Origin: Hofstenia miamia | Taxonomy: Eukaryota; Xenacoelomorpha; Acoela | Reading direction: 5' to 3' | Assembly: GCA_004352715.1 (NCBI GenBank) | Contig: SCFE01000053.1 | Span: forward strand, 1,000,004 to 1,064,003 | Length of the DNA stretch: 64,000 nucleotides | Part shown: positions 1-11,374 of the stretch, in pieces | How the letters are laid out: every line of letters begins with the position of its first letter | How positions within the stretch are numbered: the first letter of the stretch is position 1 | The notes under the pieces: model-generated | What the model was told of the DNA's origin: nothing | Database searches by the model: none | Seen by the model: only the letters and a program-made list of their open reading frames with translations | Made by a program: the position numbers and the translations under genes

Positions 1-17
1 TATATATATATATATAT
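1..17. repeat. (AT)n microsatellite
   Basis: Pure alternating TA tract that runs off the left edge of the window. Confidence 0.9.
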
Positions 18-248
18 TTGAATGGGTAACAAAGTAATGAACATCGTTTTCCTAATCATTGATCATTTTTATAAGTTATATATTTTATGATTTTGTGATT
101 AACGAAGTAATGACACAAACGGATTATATTACTTTTGTATTTAAGTTTATTAGTAATCAAGCATGGAATTATATATTTTTTTGACATTTTATTCTTATAG
201 AACGCGTATTGATCTACATGTAGAATTCTTTGAAATCATTTCAAAAAC

Positions 249-542
249 GCATTCTGTCTAGTCAACGCTCTAAATATCTATTTAATTTAACAATATCTCT
301 GACGTCATTAGAATGTATTGACACAGTTCCATGTGCCATTGCTTGGCGTAACCGCAAGAGCAGTTTTAATTATTATTCTTACTTCTCACAGCTTCATGCT
401 GGTATCCCTATCAGCTCGGGGAACTCATTAGTTCCCAGGGAGTCTGCTTTGCTATGTATAGCCTANGCATTCTGTCTAGTCAACGCTCTAAATATCTATT
501 TAATTTAACAATATCTCTGACGTCATTAGAATGTATTGACAC
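249..542. repeat. 76-bp direct repeat flanking an R4 relic, joined at a single N (466)
   Basis: Bases 249-324 recur at 467-542. The left copy runs directly into the R4-like 3' end at 325; the right copy starts immediately after the single N at 466. A very long target-site duplication would look like this, but the lone N suggests an assembly join between an allele with the insertion and one without it. Confidence 0.7.
325..465 (-). mobile_element. R4-like non-LTR retrotransposon 3' end, internally deleted (locus 1)
   Basis: On the minus strand this reads from a short piece of R4 coding sequence (ending in the codons for DVDRLYIAKQ, as at 56.5 kb) into the R4 3' UTR. The UTR has a hairpin with a GGGAACT/AGTTCCC stem, a short AAT tract, and a terminus ending in GGCACATGGAACT. 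The same 3' UTR occurs at 11288-11440 and 56545-56667. Here the AAT run is short. The 5' side is cut by the N at 466, so the true 5' boundary is unknown. It is a non-coding relic. Confidence 0.75.
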
Positions 543-665
543 CTACAACATCAACTAAACCATGTGTTTAAATCTTGCGAAAGGTCAATCAAAGTTTATA
601 CTGGACTAATAGAATTATTCATAAATGAATGAATGAAGTTATAAATAGTAATTAATTGTTCAAAT

Positions 666-694
666 GATATATATATATATATATATATATATAT
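666..694. repeat. (AT)n microsatellite
   Basis: Uninterrupted AT dinucleotide tract. The following 695-1160 contains no recognisable gene. Confidence 0.9.
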
Positions 695-1171
695 CGTCGA
701 ATTTTCGCACTGGACAATTTATTAAGAATGGTTTTAAATTAATATTTTCACAAAACGTTATGTGATTTATTACTGCAGACATTAAAATTTATGAGCAAAT
801 CTCTGTTTTTTCTTGGGAAATTCTATGGGAGCTGCAACATAATTCTGGTGTAGCTTACCACACACAAAATACTTGAAAATCGGAGTGCACTTTTTGAAAA
901 CTCTGAATTTATATTCGCAACAAAGACCATTGTCAATGGAATTTCATTGATGCTCACTCCATATTTTTTGAAAATTTACCGAGAAAACCATCAATATTTG
1001 TTTTGGTGTGGTGACCCCTATCAAGGTTTTTGATTGCGCCTATATATTCATCAATCGAAAAACATCATTAATCCACAGGAAATGTAAATCAAAGTACGAT
1101 CTTTTAATCAGACTACCACATGAACATATGCGGCAATAGCACTTGTGCAGCAGCGCAGAGCAGCTCATCAT

Positions 1172-1654
1172 TAGGGCAACCATAAAGTCTATAACGTCTT
1201 AAAGGTCATATTTTGTCAAAATTCGTTTTATAGGTCATATTTTGTCAAAATTCACAGGTGAAGCTGGATATGGCATGAATTAAATCAGTAAGTGGTATGG
1301 CAAACCACAATATCTCATTAATTCATTATTCTTTCATTACATTGCTGTCGCCAGCTAAGAGATGGCAACCTTTCCCTTGCGGATTATCAACTACTTAGCA
1401 GGTGCAAGCCATCAAGTGGCGATGTGGAATGATCCTTCAGCAAGCAAAAAAATTTGCTGTCTGATTATAGAAATTTTCTAGATGAAAACATTGAAAATTA
1501 CATGCTCTGTTATGCAATTAACAATCTCGATTAATAAAAATTTGAGCGAAAATCTGCCTTTTTAGGTCTAGTTTTCAGGTCTAGAAATTCGATTTTTAGG
1601 TCATATCGTTAGGTCTATAAATGCAATTTTTAGGTCTAGAAAGTGGTTGCCCTA
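1172..1654. mobile_element. hAT-type MITE with perfect 8-bp target duplication
   Basis: The element begins TAGGGCAACC and ends GGTTGCCCTA, a 10-bp terminal inverted repeat, and is flanked by CTCATCAT at 1164-1171 and 1655-1662. An 8-bp target duplication and TAGGG-type termini are characteristic of the hAT superfamily. It is 483 bp long with no transposase coding capacity, so it is non-autonomous. Inside, a block beginning AGGTCATATTTTGTC occurs at 1203 and again at about 1232, and several copies of TTTTAGGTCTAG lie near the right end, so its interior is internally repetitive. Confidence 0.85.
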
Positions 1655-2229
1655 CTCATCATTCATTTCAGCTCGCTTGATATCATATCATTTTCCTTCA
1701 GCAAAATTTTCAATTAATTATTTAGCAAGTTCTTTTCGTTATACTTATTCTGCGTGCAATATTTGAGTCTAGCTTAAGATTAAAATGCTATTTGTTAGTT
1801 CTGTTTTTAATAAATTTTCGAATTGCAATTATTTTTAATTAATTAAACTTTCTAGTACTTATTTAGTAAGTTTAATATTATTTTAATAAAAAGATATCCA
1901 AATGTTCATACCTACATATGTCCATCTCACTCCACCGAAATACAGTATGTGCTTACCCAGACAAGCGGGTATCCGCGTCTTTTTTACTGCAGTGAATTTA
2001 GAAGATTGCGGAAAGAAGCAGAACATTTTAAAGTATCGGTAAGCGATACAACTTTTTCATGTGTTACTTGAGAATGCTGGTTTATCCAAAAGATCAAAAA
2101 ATGTTAATTCTGTCTGTAGCTATCAGCCATAAAAGAATTGGTACTAGCTTATCTGTCGCACCTGAATCAATTGAATCTGCACTACAGTCGTGTGCCATAA
2201 AGTTGAGCACGGTCGCGCGTTATCATAGA

Positions 2230-3193
2230 TATTACCAGTTTTTCAATACGAAATAAAATCTACTTTTTAAGTATAACAGTAAGATAATAAATCATGCACA
2301 TTAAGAATGATTATCAATATTTCGTCATTCTGCTTTCCATCTTTAGACAGCTTTTGAGCCTCCGTGGTATTTATTGATATAGATCTTTTATTCGTTGTGT
2401 TGATACATGTGCGTATAATTCAGTTTGTGCAATTATTGGTGTTTCAACTTGTCTCAACTTATCATATCTCTCCACGCGTTTTCAATGATATTCAGGTCTT
2501 GTGATTGTGGAGGCTAAATTGTTGGATGAATGCATTGTAAGATATGACGTATATACTAGTGAATTATCTTTAACCCAATTTAAGCCGCTTGAACCAGAAA
2601 ACTTATTCGCTATTCGCTCCCCAAACTATCATGCTAAATTTACGATTACGAAGTAGACATACGATATGTGGAGATTCTTTTAGTCTATTTTTTCCAACTG
2701 TACATTCTGTTATCTTTCGATATAACTACCAAAATGAACTGCTTCGATGGTTCTATAGTCCAATTTTTCAGGGATCTACCCCATTTTTTTCTGGCAACTA
2801 CATTTTTTGAACTGATTACGATTTACGATTACATTGGATTTCCTAATTGAACGCCTCACAAACCCTTATCTCATTAGAGTTCGATATAAAATTCTACGTG
2901 AGAGCTTTCTTGATGCATTAATGTTGTAGAACTCGAAAATCTTATTGGTTGTTCCTCTTGTGTTAGCTTTTAGGATCCCCGTAACAGAAATTGATCTGCC
3001 ACTTTGCCATCCAGCCACTTCACTTCCACTTTCCTTCCATTGCTTGATAAGTTGATTATTTGGTTGACTTACTTGTCTCGAGTGCTTGAGCTATTTTTCC
3101 ATAAGAATTGCTTTTTAAATAATATTCAATTATCAGTTTTCTTAAAGCCGGGTCGATATTAACTGCACGCTTTGAAATTATGAGCGAGCAAAC
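2230..3193 (-). pseudogene. Tc1-like transposase pseudogene (copy 1 of the N-joined duplication)
   Basis: Minus-strand conceptual reading, in shifting frames, gives the Tc1 order of parts. First comes an N-terminal helix-turn-helix (about 3050-3190; ALRKLIIEYYLKSNSYGKIA). A second helix-turn-helix region follows (about 2850-2950; KLSRRILYRTLMR). Then the beta-strand motif KFSMIVWGA (about 2610-2640), and the C-terminal DLNIIENAWRDM (about 2470-2510), which keeps the final catalytic Glu of the DDE family. Many stops and frameshifts break it, so it cannot encode an active protein. I did not identify terminal inverted repeats. The plus-strand open frames here are incidental. Confidence 0.8.
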
Positions 3194-3523
3194 AAACTCT
3201 AGACGACTTTCAAAGAAATTTAACATTTACTAGTGTATAAATTCGATGTAAATACTCGAATATGTCTTGGATGCGTCCAACCNCAGTGAATTTAGAAGAT
3301 TGCGGAAAGAAGCAGAACATTTTAAAGTATCGGTAAGCGATACAACTTTTTCATGTGTTACTTGAGAATGCTGGTTTATCCAAAAGATCAAAAAATGTTA
3401 ATTCTGTCTGTAGCTATCAGCCATAAAAGAATTGGTACTAGCTTATCTGTCGCACCTGAATCAATTGAATCTGCACTACAGTCGTGTGCCATAAAGTTGA
3501 GCACGGTCGCGCGTTATCATAGA

Positions 3524-4487
3524 TATTACCAGTTTTTCAATACGAAATAAAATCTACTTTTTAAGTATAACAGTAAGATAATAAATCATGCACATTAAGA
3601 ATGATTATCAATATTTCGTCATTCTGCTTTCCATCTTTAGACAGCTTTTGAGCCTCCGTGGTATTTATTGATATAGATCTTTTATTCGTTGTGTTGATAC
3701 ATGTGCGTATAATTCAGTTTGTGCAATTATTGGTGTTTCAACTTGTCTCAACTTATCATATCTCTCCACGCGTTTTCAATGATATTCAGGTCTTGTGATT
3801 GTGGAGGCTAAATTGTTGGATGAATGCATTGTAAGATATGACGTATATACTAGTGAATTATCTTTAACCCAATTTAAGCCGCTTGAACCAGAAAACTTAT
3901 TCGCTATTCGCTCCCCAAACTATCATGCTAAATTTACGATTACGAAGTAGACATACGATATGTGGAGATTCTTTTAGTCTATTTTTTCCAACTGTACATT
4001 CTGTTATCTTTCGATATAACTACCAAAATGAACTGCTTCGATGGTTCTATAGTCCAATTTTTCAGGGATCTACCCCATTTTTTTCTGGCAACTACATTTT
4101 TTGAACTGATTACGATTTACGATTACATTGGATTTCCTAATTGAACGCCTCACAAACCCTTATCTCATTAGAGTTCGATATAAAATTCTACGTGAGAGCT
4201 TTCTTGATGCATTAATGTTGTAGAACTCGAAAATCTTATTGGTTGTTCCTCTTGTGTTAGCTTTTAGGATCCCCGTAACAGAAATTGATCTGCCACTTTG
4301 CCATCCAGCCACTTCACTTCCACTTTCCTTCCATTGCTTGATAAGTTGATTATTTGGTTGACTTACTTGTCTCGAGTGCTTGAGCTATTTTTCCATAAGA
4401 ATTGCTTTTTAAATAATATTCAATTATCAGTTTTCTTAAAGCCGGGTCGATATTAACTGCACGCTTTGAAATTATGAGCGAGCAAAC
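3524..4487 (-). pseudogene. Tc1-like transposase pseudogene (copy 2 of the N-joined duplication)
   Basis: Same sequence as the pseudogene at 2230-3193 shifted by 1294 bp, with the same stops. If the duplication is an assembly artefact, only one of the two exists in the genome. Confidence 0.75.
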
Positions 4488-4556
4488 AAACTCTAGACGA
4501 CTTTCAAAGAAATTTAACATTTACTAGTGTATAAATTCGATGTAAATACTCGAATA

Positions 4557-7500
4557 AGTCCCATTTGGATGCCTCCAACCAACTCCTACATTTAGTGAAT
4601 TGTACAGGGTGTCCCATATTATTTGTGAAAAAATAAATTTTATCTCTAAAGCATGCCTTTCACGGAAATCAAAAAATTTTTACACCAAATGTTACCACAT
4701 GAGTGGGATTTGTTTATCACGCATGAATTTAAAAATTAATTTCATTGCCGAAGGCACAGAGATGAAAATCTTTTAACGCTGTTTACCAATGATATTATTA
4801 TCGTAAAGTTATTATTTTGAAACACAGCGATGTTAAAGTGCAGAACAGTATTCTATTTGAATCTGACTTTATTCTGGATCAAAAAATTTTGTTTTTTGAA
4901 CAAACAATTTTTGATAAAAGCACTGCTCAGAATTATAAAACTCGCTTCTAAATTTCATGTTGACAATGACTTCAGAACTTCAAACTGACGATAAAATTTG
5001 TTAATGTTAAAGTTAATGACTAATGCTAATGGAGAGATTAATTGTTATTTTACTGATAGTAATGTTAAATAATGATAATGTTGTTGTATGATATTGATTA
5101 TGATTGGTAATGTTTAAACCGGGACTGCGGACTCGAACTCGGTCGCGAGAGGCCAGTCTCAGATTCGGACCTAGACTCGGTCGATTTTTGGTTTAAATAT
5201 TAAAAGATGTTGAAAACTCCACAATAATACAATAAGCTTTTGGTTTTTATTGCATCATTGATAAAACAGCATTTGAAACATCGATCCTTTCTTTTTTTCT
5301 GTACATAATAATTTCTTTATCATTGTCATCCCTAGGAAGATGGGCAACATAGTTTGATATTGAAGAGCAGCTTTTTACAAAGACACTTATTTCATATGTT
5401 TAGACACCTCAAATAATGCATGCATTAAAATTTTCAGAGAATTATGAGTGAAAAATAATTTTTTGTTTTTTTTTAAAATAGCGCAAAGGAAAAGCTTTTC
5501 TTCGTTATTACAAAATGAGAGATTTTTTAGGGTGAGAATCGCCAAATTTCAAATTTGAAACTAACCTAATTTAATATGTCATATTTCACATGATTCTGGT
5601 AGCAGTCCGAAGAAATGGATTTTTGCCGAGCAAAAATCGCATGTTTTTAATGCACTATTCTTAACTAGTTGTAGTGCTTAACATTTTATAGTTTCACAAA
5701 ATACCCTAGCAATGACGTGGTTGTGGTTCCTGGACGGATTTAAGTGTCGATTGATTTGAATATTCGAATGATTAGAATATTTACATGATTCGAATTGTCA
5801 GTGTTCAGGTTCGAATCGAATTGAATCGAATTGAATATTCACAGAGGCCTAGATTTTATCCATTAATGTCGTGATTAATAGATTTGCGTATCACATTACT
5901 CAAGTTTTCGCAATACCCAGTATGTATTATATTAATTAATAATTAGAAATAGCTACAAAAAATGTCTTAGGGTATCAACTTATTCTATTATAAGAATTAT
6001 TTAAATAACATAATCGCAACAGATGGGCTCCTACTATACTCATATTTTTACTTTGAAATTTTATAAAAATTACTGATTTTTTCGTTTAATCCTTTAAAGT
6101 GAATAAGTAATCAGCACAAAGAACAAAGCATTCTTGGAAATTTCTAACTTGGTTATGTTGCCTTTAACGCATTTATTTATAGATGAACAAGTGTCGTTAA
6201 ATGTTGTAGTTTAGTTTAGTAGCCATGTCTACCGCAATGTGTTTTATTAGCTGAGCAAATTTACGAATTAAATATCAATAAAACTCGCATCATGGATGCA
6301 TCTGGATTTTGTTATTTTTGTGAGAATTGTTTTATGAATGCAGTTTTGTACCTCATAGAACGATTTGAGGCTATTTTAGCCCCATTTCAACTTAAAAAAT
6401 CAATGATATTCATTTTTAGAGAATGTCTCATTAATCTGTAAACTAAGTACTATTTTATTTTCGATTGTTTAGTAAACAGGGAAATTCGGATTATTGACTT
6501 ATTGGAATCACAAAGATTTTCCATGCTAGTACGTTACGCTGTGTTTATATAATATTTACTACAAATTATATTTTCAGCTTGTATATATTGTGCTTGTATC
6601 TTGCGTAATAAAAATAAGGGTGTTATGCATTATGAGTTTCAAGTTCCCCAACAGAATGGATAGTGCTTATTTATAACTAATCGCATTTTATAGTAGCTTT
6701 CGTAATCCTAACTTACGTGTAGAGTAAATTTTGATCTATGGAATAGAACGTGAAAAAATGAAGGACAAAAATTCATTAATTTCTATTATGTTGTTCCTAC
6801 AACGCCATTCTCATTATAATATTTAGTGAAATGGAAGAAATTACATTGCTTTCCAATTGTAAAAAGTAAGTTTTAAAATGTTTCTTATTAAGACAGTCTG
6901 GAATAAGGACCTCCCCTTTCCCAATAAAAATCCGTGGATACACCTCTGTTGACAGCCGAATGCATCTTATCTAGGTACCGGAATAAAATCTTAAGTACGG
7001 ATTCACATAAATTGTCAAACTTTAACTCAATTTGGTTATAAAACATTCACGAAATGTATATGTAAGGAAATAGAGAAATTTGCTTTGCATAAAAAATATG
7101 TTCTGTGATGGAGCTGTGTAGGAAAGAATAATTGTGTTGAATTATTGCACATTTGATTAATGGCGGTTTCATTTCATAGAAACATCCGGGGTGTTAGTTC
7201 ATGATGTGGCTAACTTCAGGAAGTGTTTCCTGTTATGTTAATAGCACTAAATATATCATCAAAGCAAATACATTGCACATAAAAAATAGATACATATTTC
7301 ACATACACACTATTTGCAAAATTTGCAAAGTATTTACAATTCTTTATAACATACTACCAGTTGTCTATTACAAAATGCAAACACAAGTTTATTTTGCTAT
7401 TTTTAATATTTTCGATATTTTCTATTTGTATTTATTTCCGTATCAATTATTCCTTTGTTGTAATATTATATTTATTAAAGGACTTTTGGTTTCTGAGTTC

Positions 7501-7720
7501 TAAAGCCATATGACTCCAATATTCTACAGTTTTAAATGCGAAGGAATCTTTTCGATTATTTTTACTATTTAGATTTTGAGTTCTATTATTCCTTTGTATA
7601 TATTCATTTCATTTGTGAACTTTAGTTGTTTATTTTATACAATAAAAATTCATTAATATTGTCTTGTATACTATATTAACAATAATTACTATATATTTAT
7701 TTTATATACATATATCATGA
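4557..7720. other. AT-rich DNA, no gene seen
   Basis: No open frame with recognisable similarity. At about 4603 the sequence TACAGGGTGTCCCA resembles a mariner-type terminal repeat, but no partner end was found nearby. 5110-5180 and 5750-5850 contain short GC-richer or GAAT-rich simple segments. Confidence 0.5.
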
Positions 7721-7724
7721 AGAG

Positions 7725-8073
7725 CGCCATTACTTTGTTTCTCCAAAATATACAAATTGCATTTATTCACATATTTTATACAAAAAGCTGTTATTCTAAT
7801 CAGGGTTTCGGAGCCGGAGCCAAGGAGCAGAGCGTTTTCCTCGAAGCGGGGGCAACATTTAAAATGTCGCCAGAGCAGGAGCTATAACCGGAGCCAGANC
7901 GCCATTACTTTGTTTCTCCAAAATATACAAATTGCATTTATTCACATATTTTATACAAAAAGCTGTTATTCTAATCAGGGTTTCGGAGCCGGAGCCAAGG
8001 AGCAGAGCGTTTTCCTCGAAGCGGGGGCAACATTTAAAATGTCGCCAGAGCAGGAGCTATAACCGGAGCCAGA
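7725..8073. repeat. 174-bp tandem duplication across a single N (7899)
   Basis: 7725-7898 is repeated at 7900-8073 with no difference that I can see, offset 175 bp, with the N exactly at the joint. This is the same signature as the joins at 466 and 3283. Confidence 0.85.
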
Positions 8074-8383
8074 TGTATATGGAACAACTCCAGCTCCAAA
8101 GCATTTTTTAAAAACATATTTTTATTTGTTGATTTTTGTTCCATAAAGAGTTTGATGTTGCAAAAAATGTATAAAAATTCTTGAAAATTTAAAAAAAATT
8201 CGCTAAAATTTGAAAAAATCAATAAGTTCTCAAATTTGCGTATTTGTGAATATGTTGTAGCCAAGGTCATAATGGAGTTGGAGTCATTGGTAGCCAACAA
8301 CTCCTGGAGCTAAATTTTGATAAGAATGTGCTCCGGAGCACATGTTGGAGCAGCTTCATATTTAGGCCTGCTCCGAAGCCCTG
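7976..8383. mobile_element. hAT-type MITE (GGAGCC-rich)
   Basis: The left end reads CAGGGTTTCGGAGC and the right end, reverse-complemented, reads CAGGGCTTCGGAGC, so the termini are inverted repeats of hAT type. Flanks are ATTCTAAT on the left and ATTTTAAA on the right, a 6 of 8 match to an aged 8-bp target duplication. It is 408 bp with no coding potential. A partial second left half (7801-7898) lies upstream because of the N-joined duplication. Confidence 0.7.
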
Positions 8384-8442
8384 ATTTTAAAACCCTTGAA
8401 AGACAACAGCTATTACTCTAGTTACAAGCAAACTAAACTCCA

Positions 8443-8467
8443 TTATATATATATATATATATATATA
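8443..8467. repeat. (AT)n microsatellite with adjacent N (8470)
   Basis: AT dinucleotide tract followed by a single unresolved base. It forms the boundary of the Tc1-like fragment that follows. Confidence 0.9.
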
Positions 8468-8481
8468 AANAAAAACAACAG

Positions 8482-8960
8482 AATTTCTGTCAGGAAGCCT
8501 AGATAGAAGCTGGGGGAGTTGCTCATCAAGTAGGCTTGCATACGAATCCCCAGTAATTTTGCCCTAGACAGGAACAAGTGTTCTTTCACCAGAGTAAGAA
8601 ATGGCACCCCAAACCATCAGCTGAATTTTGTTGCTGTTTTTATTCTTTTTACAACTACAATGCAGTGGTCCAAACTTTTCTTTAGGTTATCTCCAGATCT
8701 TTGTATCCCCAATTTTACTAGAAGCATCATAAGCAACCATGCTTTCATGGCTATAAACCCAGTTATTCTACAAATCTGGGGGTTCTTAACCCTCTATCTG
8801 TACCATCGAACTCGGGTTTTTTTGTTGACTTCGCGGACGATATTAATTTTTTGAGGTCTGGATGTGCCTTATTGAAAGACAATAGCAGTTTTTTGGACCA
8901 TAAGTTCTATTTCTTTTCATGAGTGTTATAAGGCGATATTTGTCTCGCACCGTCCACTTC
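8482..8960 (-). pseudogene. Tc1-like transposase fragment
   Basis: Read on the minus strand, the central part gives LMVWGAISYSGERTLVPV followed, after a stop, by GKITGDSYASLLDEQLPQLL. This is the Tc1/mariner block around the M-V-W-G-x-I/F-S beta strand and the segment before the second catalytic aspartate. Upstream sequence (about 8880-8960) resembles a decayed helix-turn-helix region. The fragment is cut off at the (AT)n tract at 8467 and lacks the C-terminal D..E part. It is not the same family copy as the one at 2.2-3.2 kb. Confidence 0.75.
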
Positions 8961-9401
8961 TTCTTAATATGTGGAATCCTGAAAATCATTCTTTAGTCAT
9001 TCCTAAGTTCACGAACATAATTATTTTTCAAGGATAAGTAATTTTTGTATTGAATTTAATCGTCATTATTTTGATCATAGCATTATTAATAGTAAGAGTA
9101 ACAAAATTCCTAAATATAATTTTACAATTGTATGCATGGTATTGTTTATTGTTGATTTTATAATTATGCAATGAAATATTCAATTTTTAAACTAACTACT
9201 TTTTTAGGCTACTGCATACGCTCAGTGTTAAATTATTCTAAATTTCTTTGATTTGAAATCAAATATCAATGTCATTATACATAAGAAACAGCTATTTTCA
9301 GTAAATTACTCGTAAATGTTATTTATTATAATAATCGTGATTTTAATTAATATTTAAGTCTATATAATGAATAGAGAATTAAAGTTATTGAAATTAATGT
9401 C

Positions 9402-9432
<31 letters not shown>

Positions 9433-9831
9433 CATTTTTAAAATTAATGCTGCGCACTATATCTCCTAGATTATGATTTAAGTTTAACATTTGTATGCTA
9501 GTTTACAACACAGCACGAGCTAAAGCGAGCGTCATTTATTTTTTTCTAAGTGGCGAGCCGAGCCGAGCTGAGCCGAAAATAGTCTAAAATACGCCGAGCT
9601 TAAAGATTGTGGCTCGTTGACAAGTCTGGCATATACTTATACATTATTGTTATGTTTGTCAATATAAAATTTAATATACGATTCTGATTATTTCTGTATC
9701 TTTTTTATCTGTTAATTTATGTTTTGTATCGGAATCCGACTCGAACCGACAACTTGATACCCGAGCTGATCCGAAACCCAAAATTGGGTACACGATGTCA
9801 TTCTCGGAACTACACATTTAGTATAGCATAA
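8961..9831. other. non-coding; (AT)n at about 9402-9426 and GAGC-rich segment
   Basis: Contains an AT microsatellite near 9402-9426 and a segment at about 9510-9620 with repeated CGAGC/GAGCCGAGC words, a GC-rich island in AT-rich DNA that is probably a worn MITE. No gene seen. Confidence 0.5.
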
Positions 9832-11287
9832 TGTGTAGACTGATTGTAAAGTGATTGCTTTTTCAATACGTAAGTTTTAAGCATGATAGCTTAAAATTTT
9901 ATTACAATTTTCCCAAAATTACTTCAAGTCAATTAATGTAATTGTAATTTCTTGTTTTAATAATAACTTATTGTATTTTATTCAAATTTTTTAAGAAATT
10001 TTTCAACAAAGAAAAAGTTTCGAATTAATTCAAATATCACATGTCAAATGTAATAAAGAATGATGAAGTTATCCTGCGCATAACAAAGTGGTTAAACCCT
10101 TCTCATTCTAGAGAATTTAAAAAGCGCTCTAATAAATTAAACATAGGAAGAAGAGATTTGCAGGTGATGTAGCTACTCGGAAATTGATTTATTTTAATTG
10201 CGACTTATAAATAAATGAATTCTAATTGCGAAGTTGGAAAATCACTTATTTTTAAGCTCTGAAGAGATTAGATTTAACGCCTACTAATGCTGTAAATTGT
10301 ATGGTTCGTCACATGTTGGCAAAATCGAGTGACCAGATTTTACTTTTTTGAGAATGTAGGTCAGTCAGCTGAGGTCTGAGGAGATAAGCACATCATGACT
10401 TTCACCTCAGGCTGAAAATTCAGTTCAATATCAGGTCAAGAAGCTATGTAGAAAAATTTGAATTTGGTCTTATTTAGTAGTTTTCGTGTTATGAAACTCA
10501 ATCTGTAAAATGAATATATTCACTGAAGACCCACGGCTTTCAAAGACCCGCGAAAAGTAACATAATATTGGCGAAAGTATAGGTGTCGATAAGCAAAATT
10601 TCGGGAACTCCATTTCTATTTCACAAAGAACTAGCCTTGCTGTCATTGGCCTGAAGACTTCGAGTCTAAACAAGATTTAAGTAATTTCATGAAGCAGTGA
10701 AAGTTGACAAAGCCCTTGGCAAGTCGACATAGAGAACATAGCCGTTAGTATTATTGTTAAAAGAGCAAAATAGATAGAGTGTGAATAACAAAATGGTCGA
10801 CGGTAGAACTGTTTTTTGAAAATCATTGATATTTTAGGCAAAAGGGTAATAAGTCGGAAGTTAGGGATGCCATCTTAAGCCTTGCTATGAAGGAATATAA
10901 CCTTGGCAATTTTCAACCTCACATGATAGTTGTATTCAAGGATACGTTTAAACTCTAAGCAATCTAAGTTAATGAGTGAAGTCCCATTTAGTGGATTCTT
11001 TTTTAGAAATAATTATCAACAGCAGCACCCGAAGAGAACAGCATTGAGACTAAACATGTAGTTTCTATGTCAATACTAAATGTCACTGTAGTAATGAAAT
11101 AGTAACTGAAAATTGTGGAGCAACCCCAATTTTAACTTAATGTACTCTTATGTTGCTTCTGAAGTAGTGTTTTCTGGAAGATTCCAGATGCTCCAAGGAA
11201 CTTCTTCTTGGAGAAAGCTATGCGAAAGTTTGTTCGTCAGTCTCAAGAATCACTTCATCTTGATGTGTATTTGAACGGAAGTGTTAG
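9832..11287 (+). repeat. 1.46-kb dispersed repeat, copy 1
   Basis: The whole segment recurs inverted at 56668-58123, with only scattered mismatches where I compared them. In both places one end abuts the 3' terminus of an R4-like retrotransposon at exactly the same base. The left limit is undefined because the other copy ends in a gap. A 67-codon open frame (10470-10673, minus) is kept in both copies, but with no similarity I recognise and no sign of purifying selection that I can judge by eye. The end next to R4 reads, on the plus strand, as coding-like (KAMRKFVRQSQESLHLDVYL). Family unknown. Confidence 0.7.
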
Positions 11288-11330
11288 AGTTCCATGTGCC
11301 ATTGCTTGGCGTAACCGCAAGAGCAGTTTT

Positions 11331-11374
11331 TATTATTATTATTCTTATTATTATTATTATTATTATTATTATTC
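11331..11374. repeat. (AAT)n tract in the R4 3' UTR
   Basis: ATT repeats (AAT on the element strand) with two TTC interruptions. The tract lies inside the R4 3' UTR, 43 bp before its end, and recurs at the same relative place at 56592-56625 and, very short, at locus 1. Confidence 0.85.

Larger units (their letters stand above)
1990..4556. repeat. 1.27-kb tandem duplication across a single N (3283)
   Basis: 1990-3262 reappears at 3284-4556, offset 1294 bp. The two copies look essentially identical wherever I compared them. The left copy diverges only in its last bases (3263-3282), just before the single N. The right copy continues into unique sequence. Near-identity plus the lone N point to a gap-closing or haplotype join rather than an old genomic duplication. 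Confidence 0.85.

Noticed and set aside
2059-2850. Plus-strand frames of 60-73 codons that occur twice (also at 3353-4144)
   Set aside because: They are repeated only because the block is duplicated across an N, and the Tc1 similarity lies on the opposite strand.
4603-4620. TACAGGGTGTCCCA as a mariner terminal repeat
   Set aside because: No matching opposite end or transposase remains nearby; a single 14-base match is too weak to call an element.
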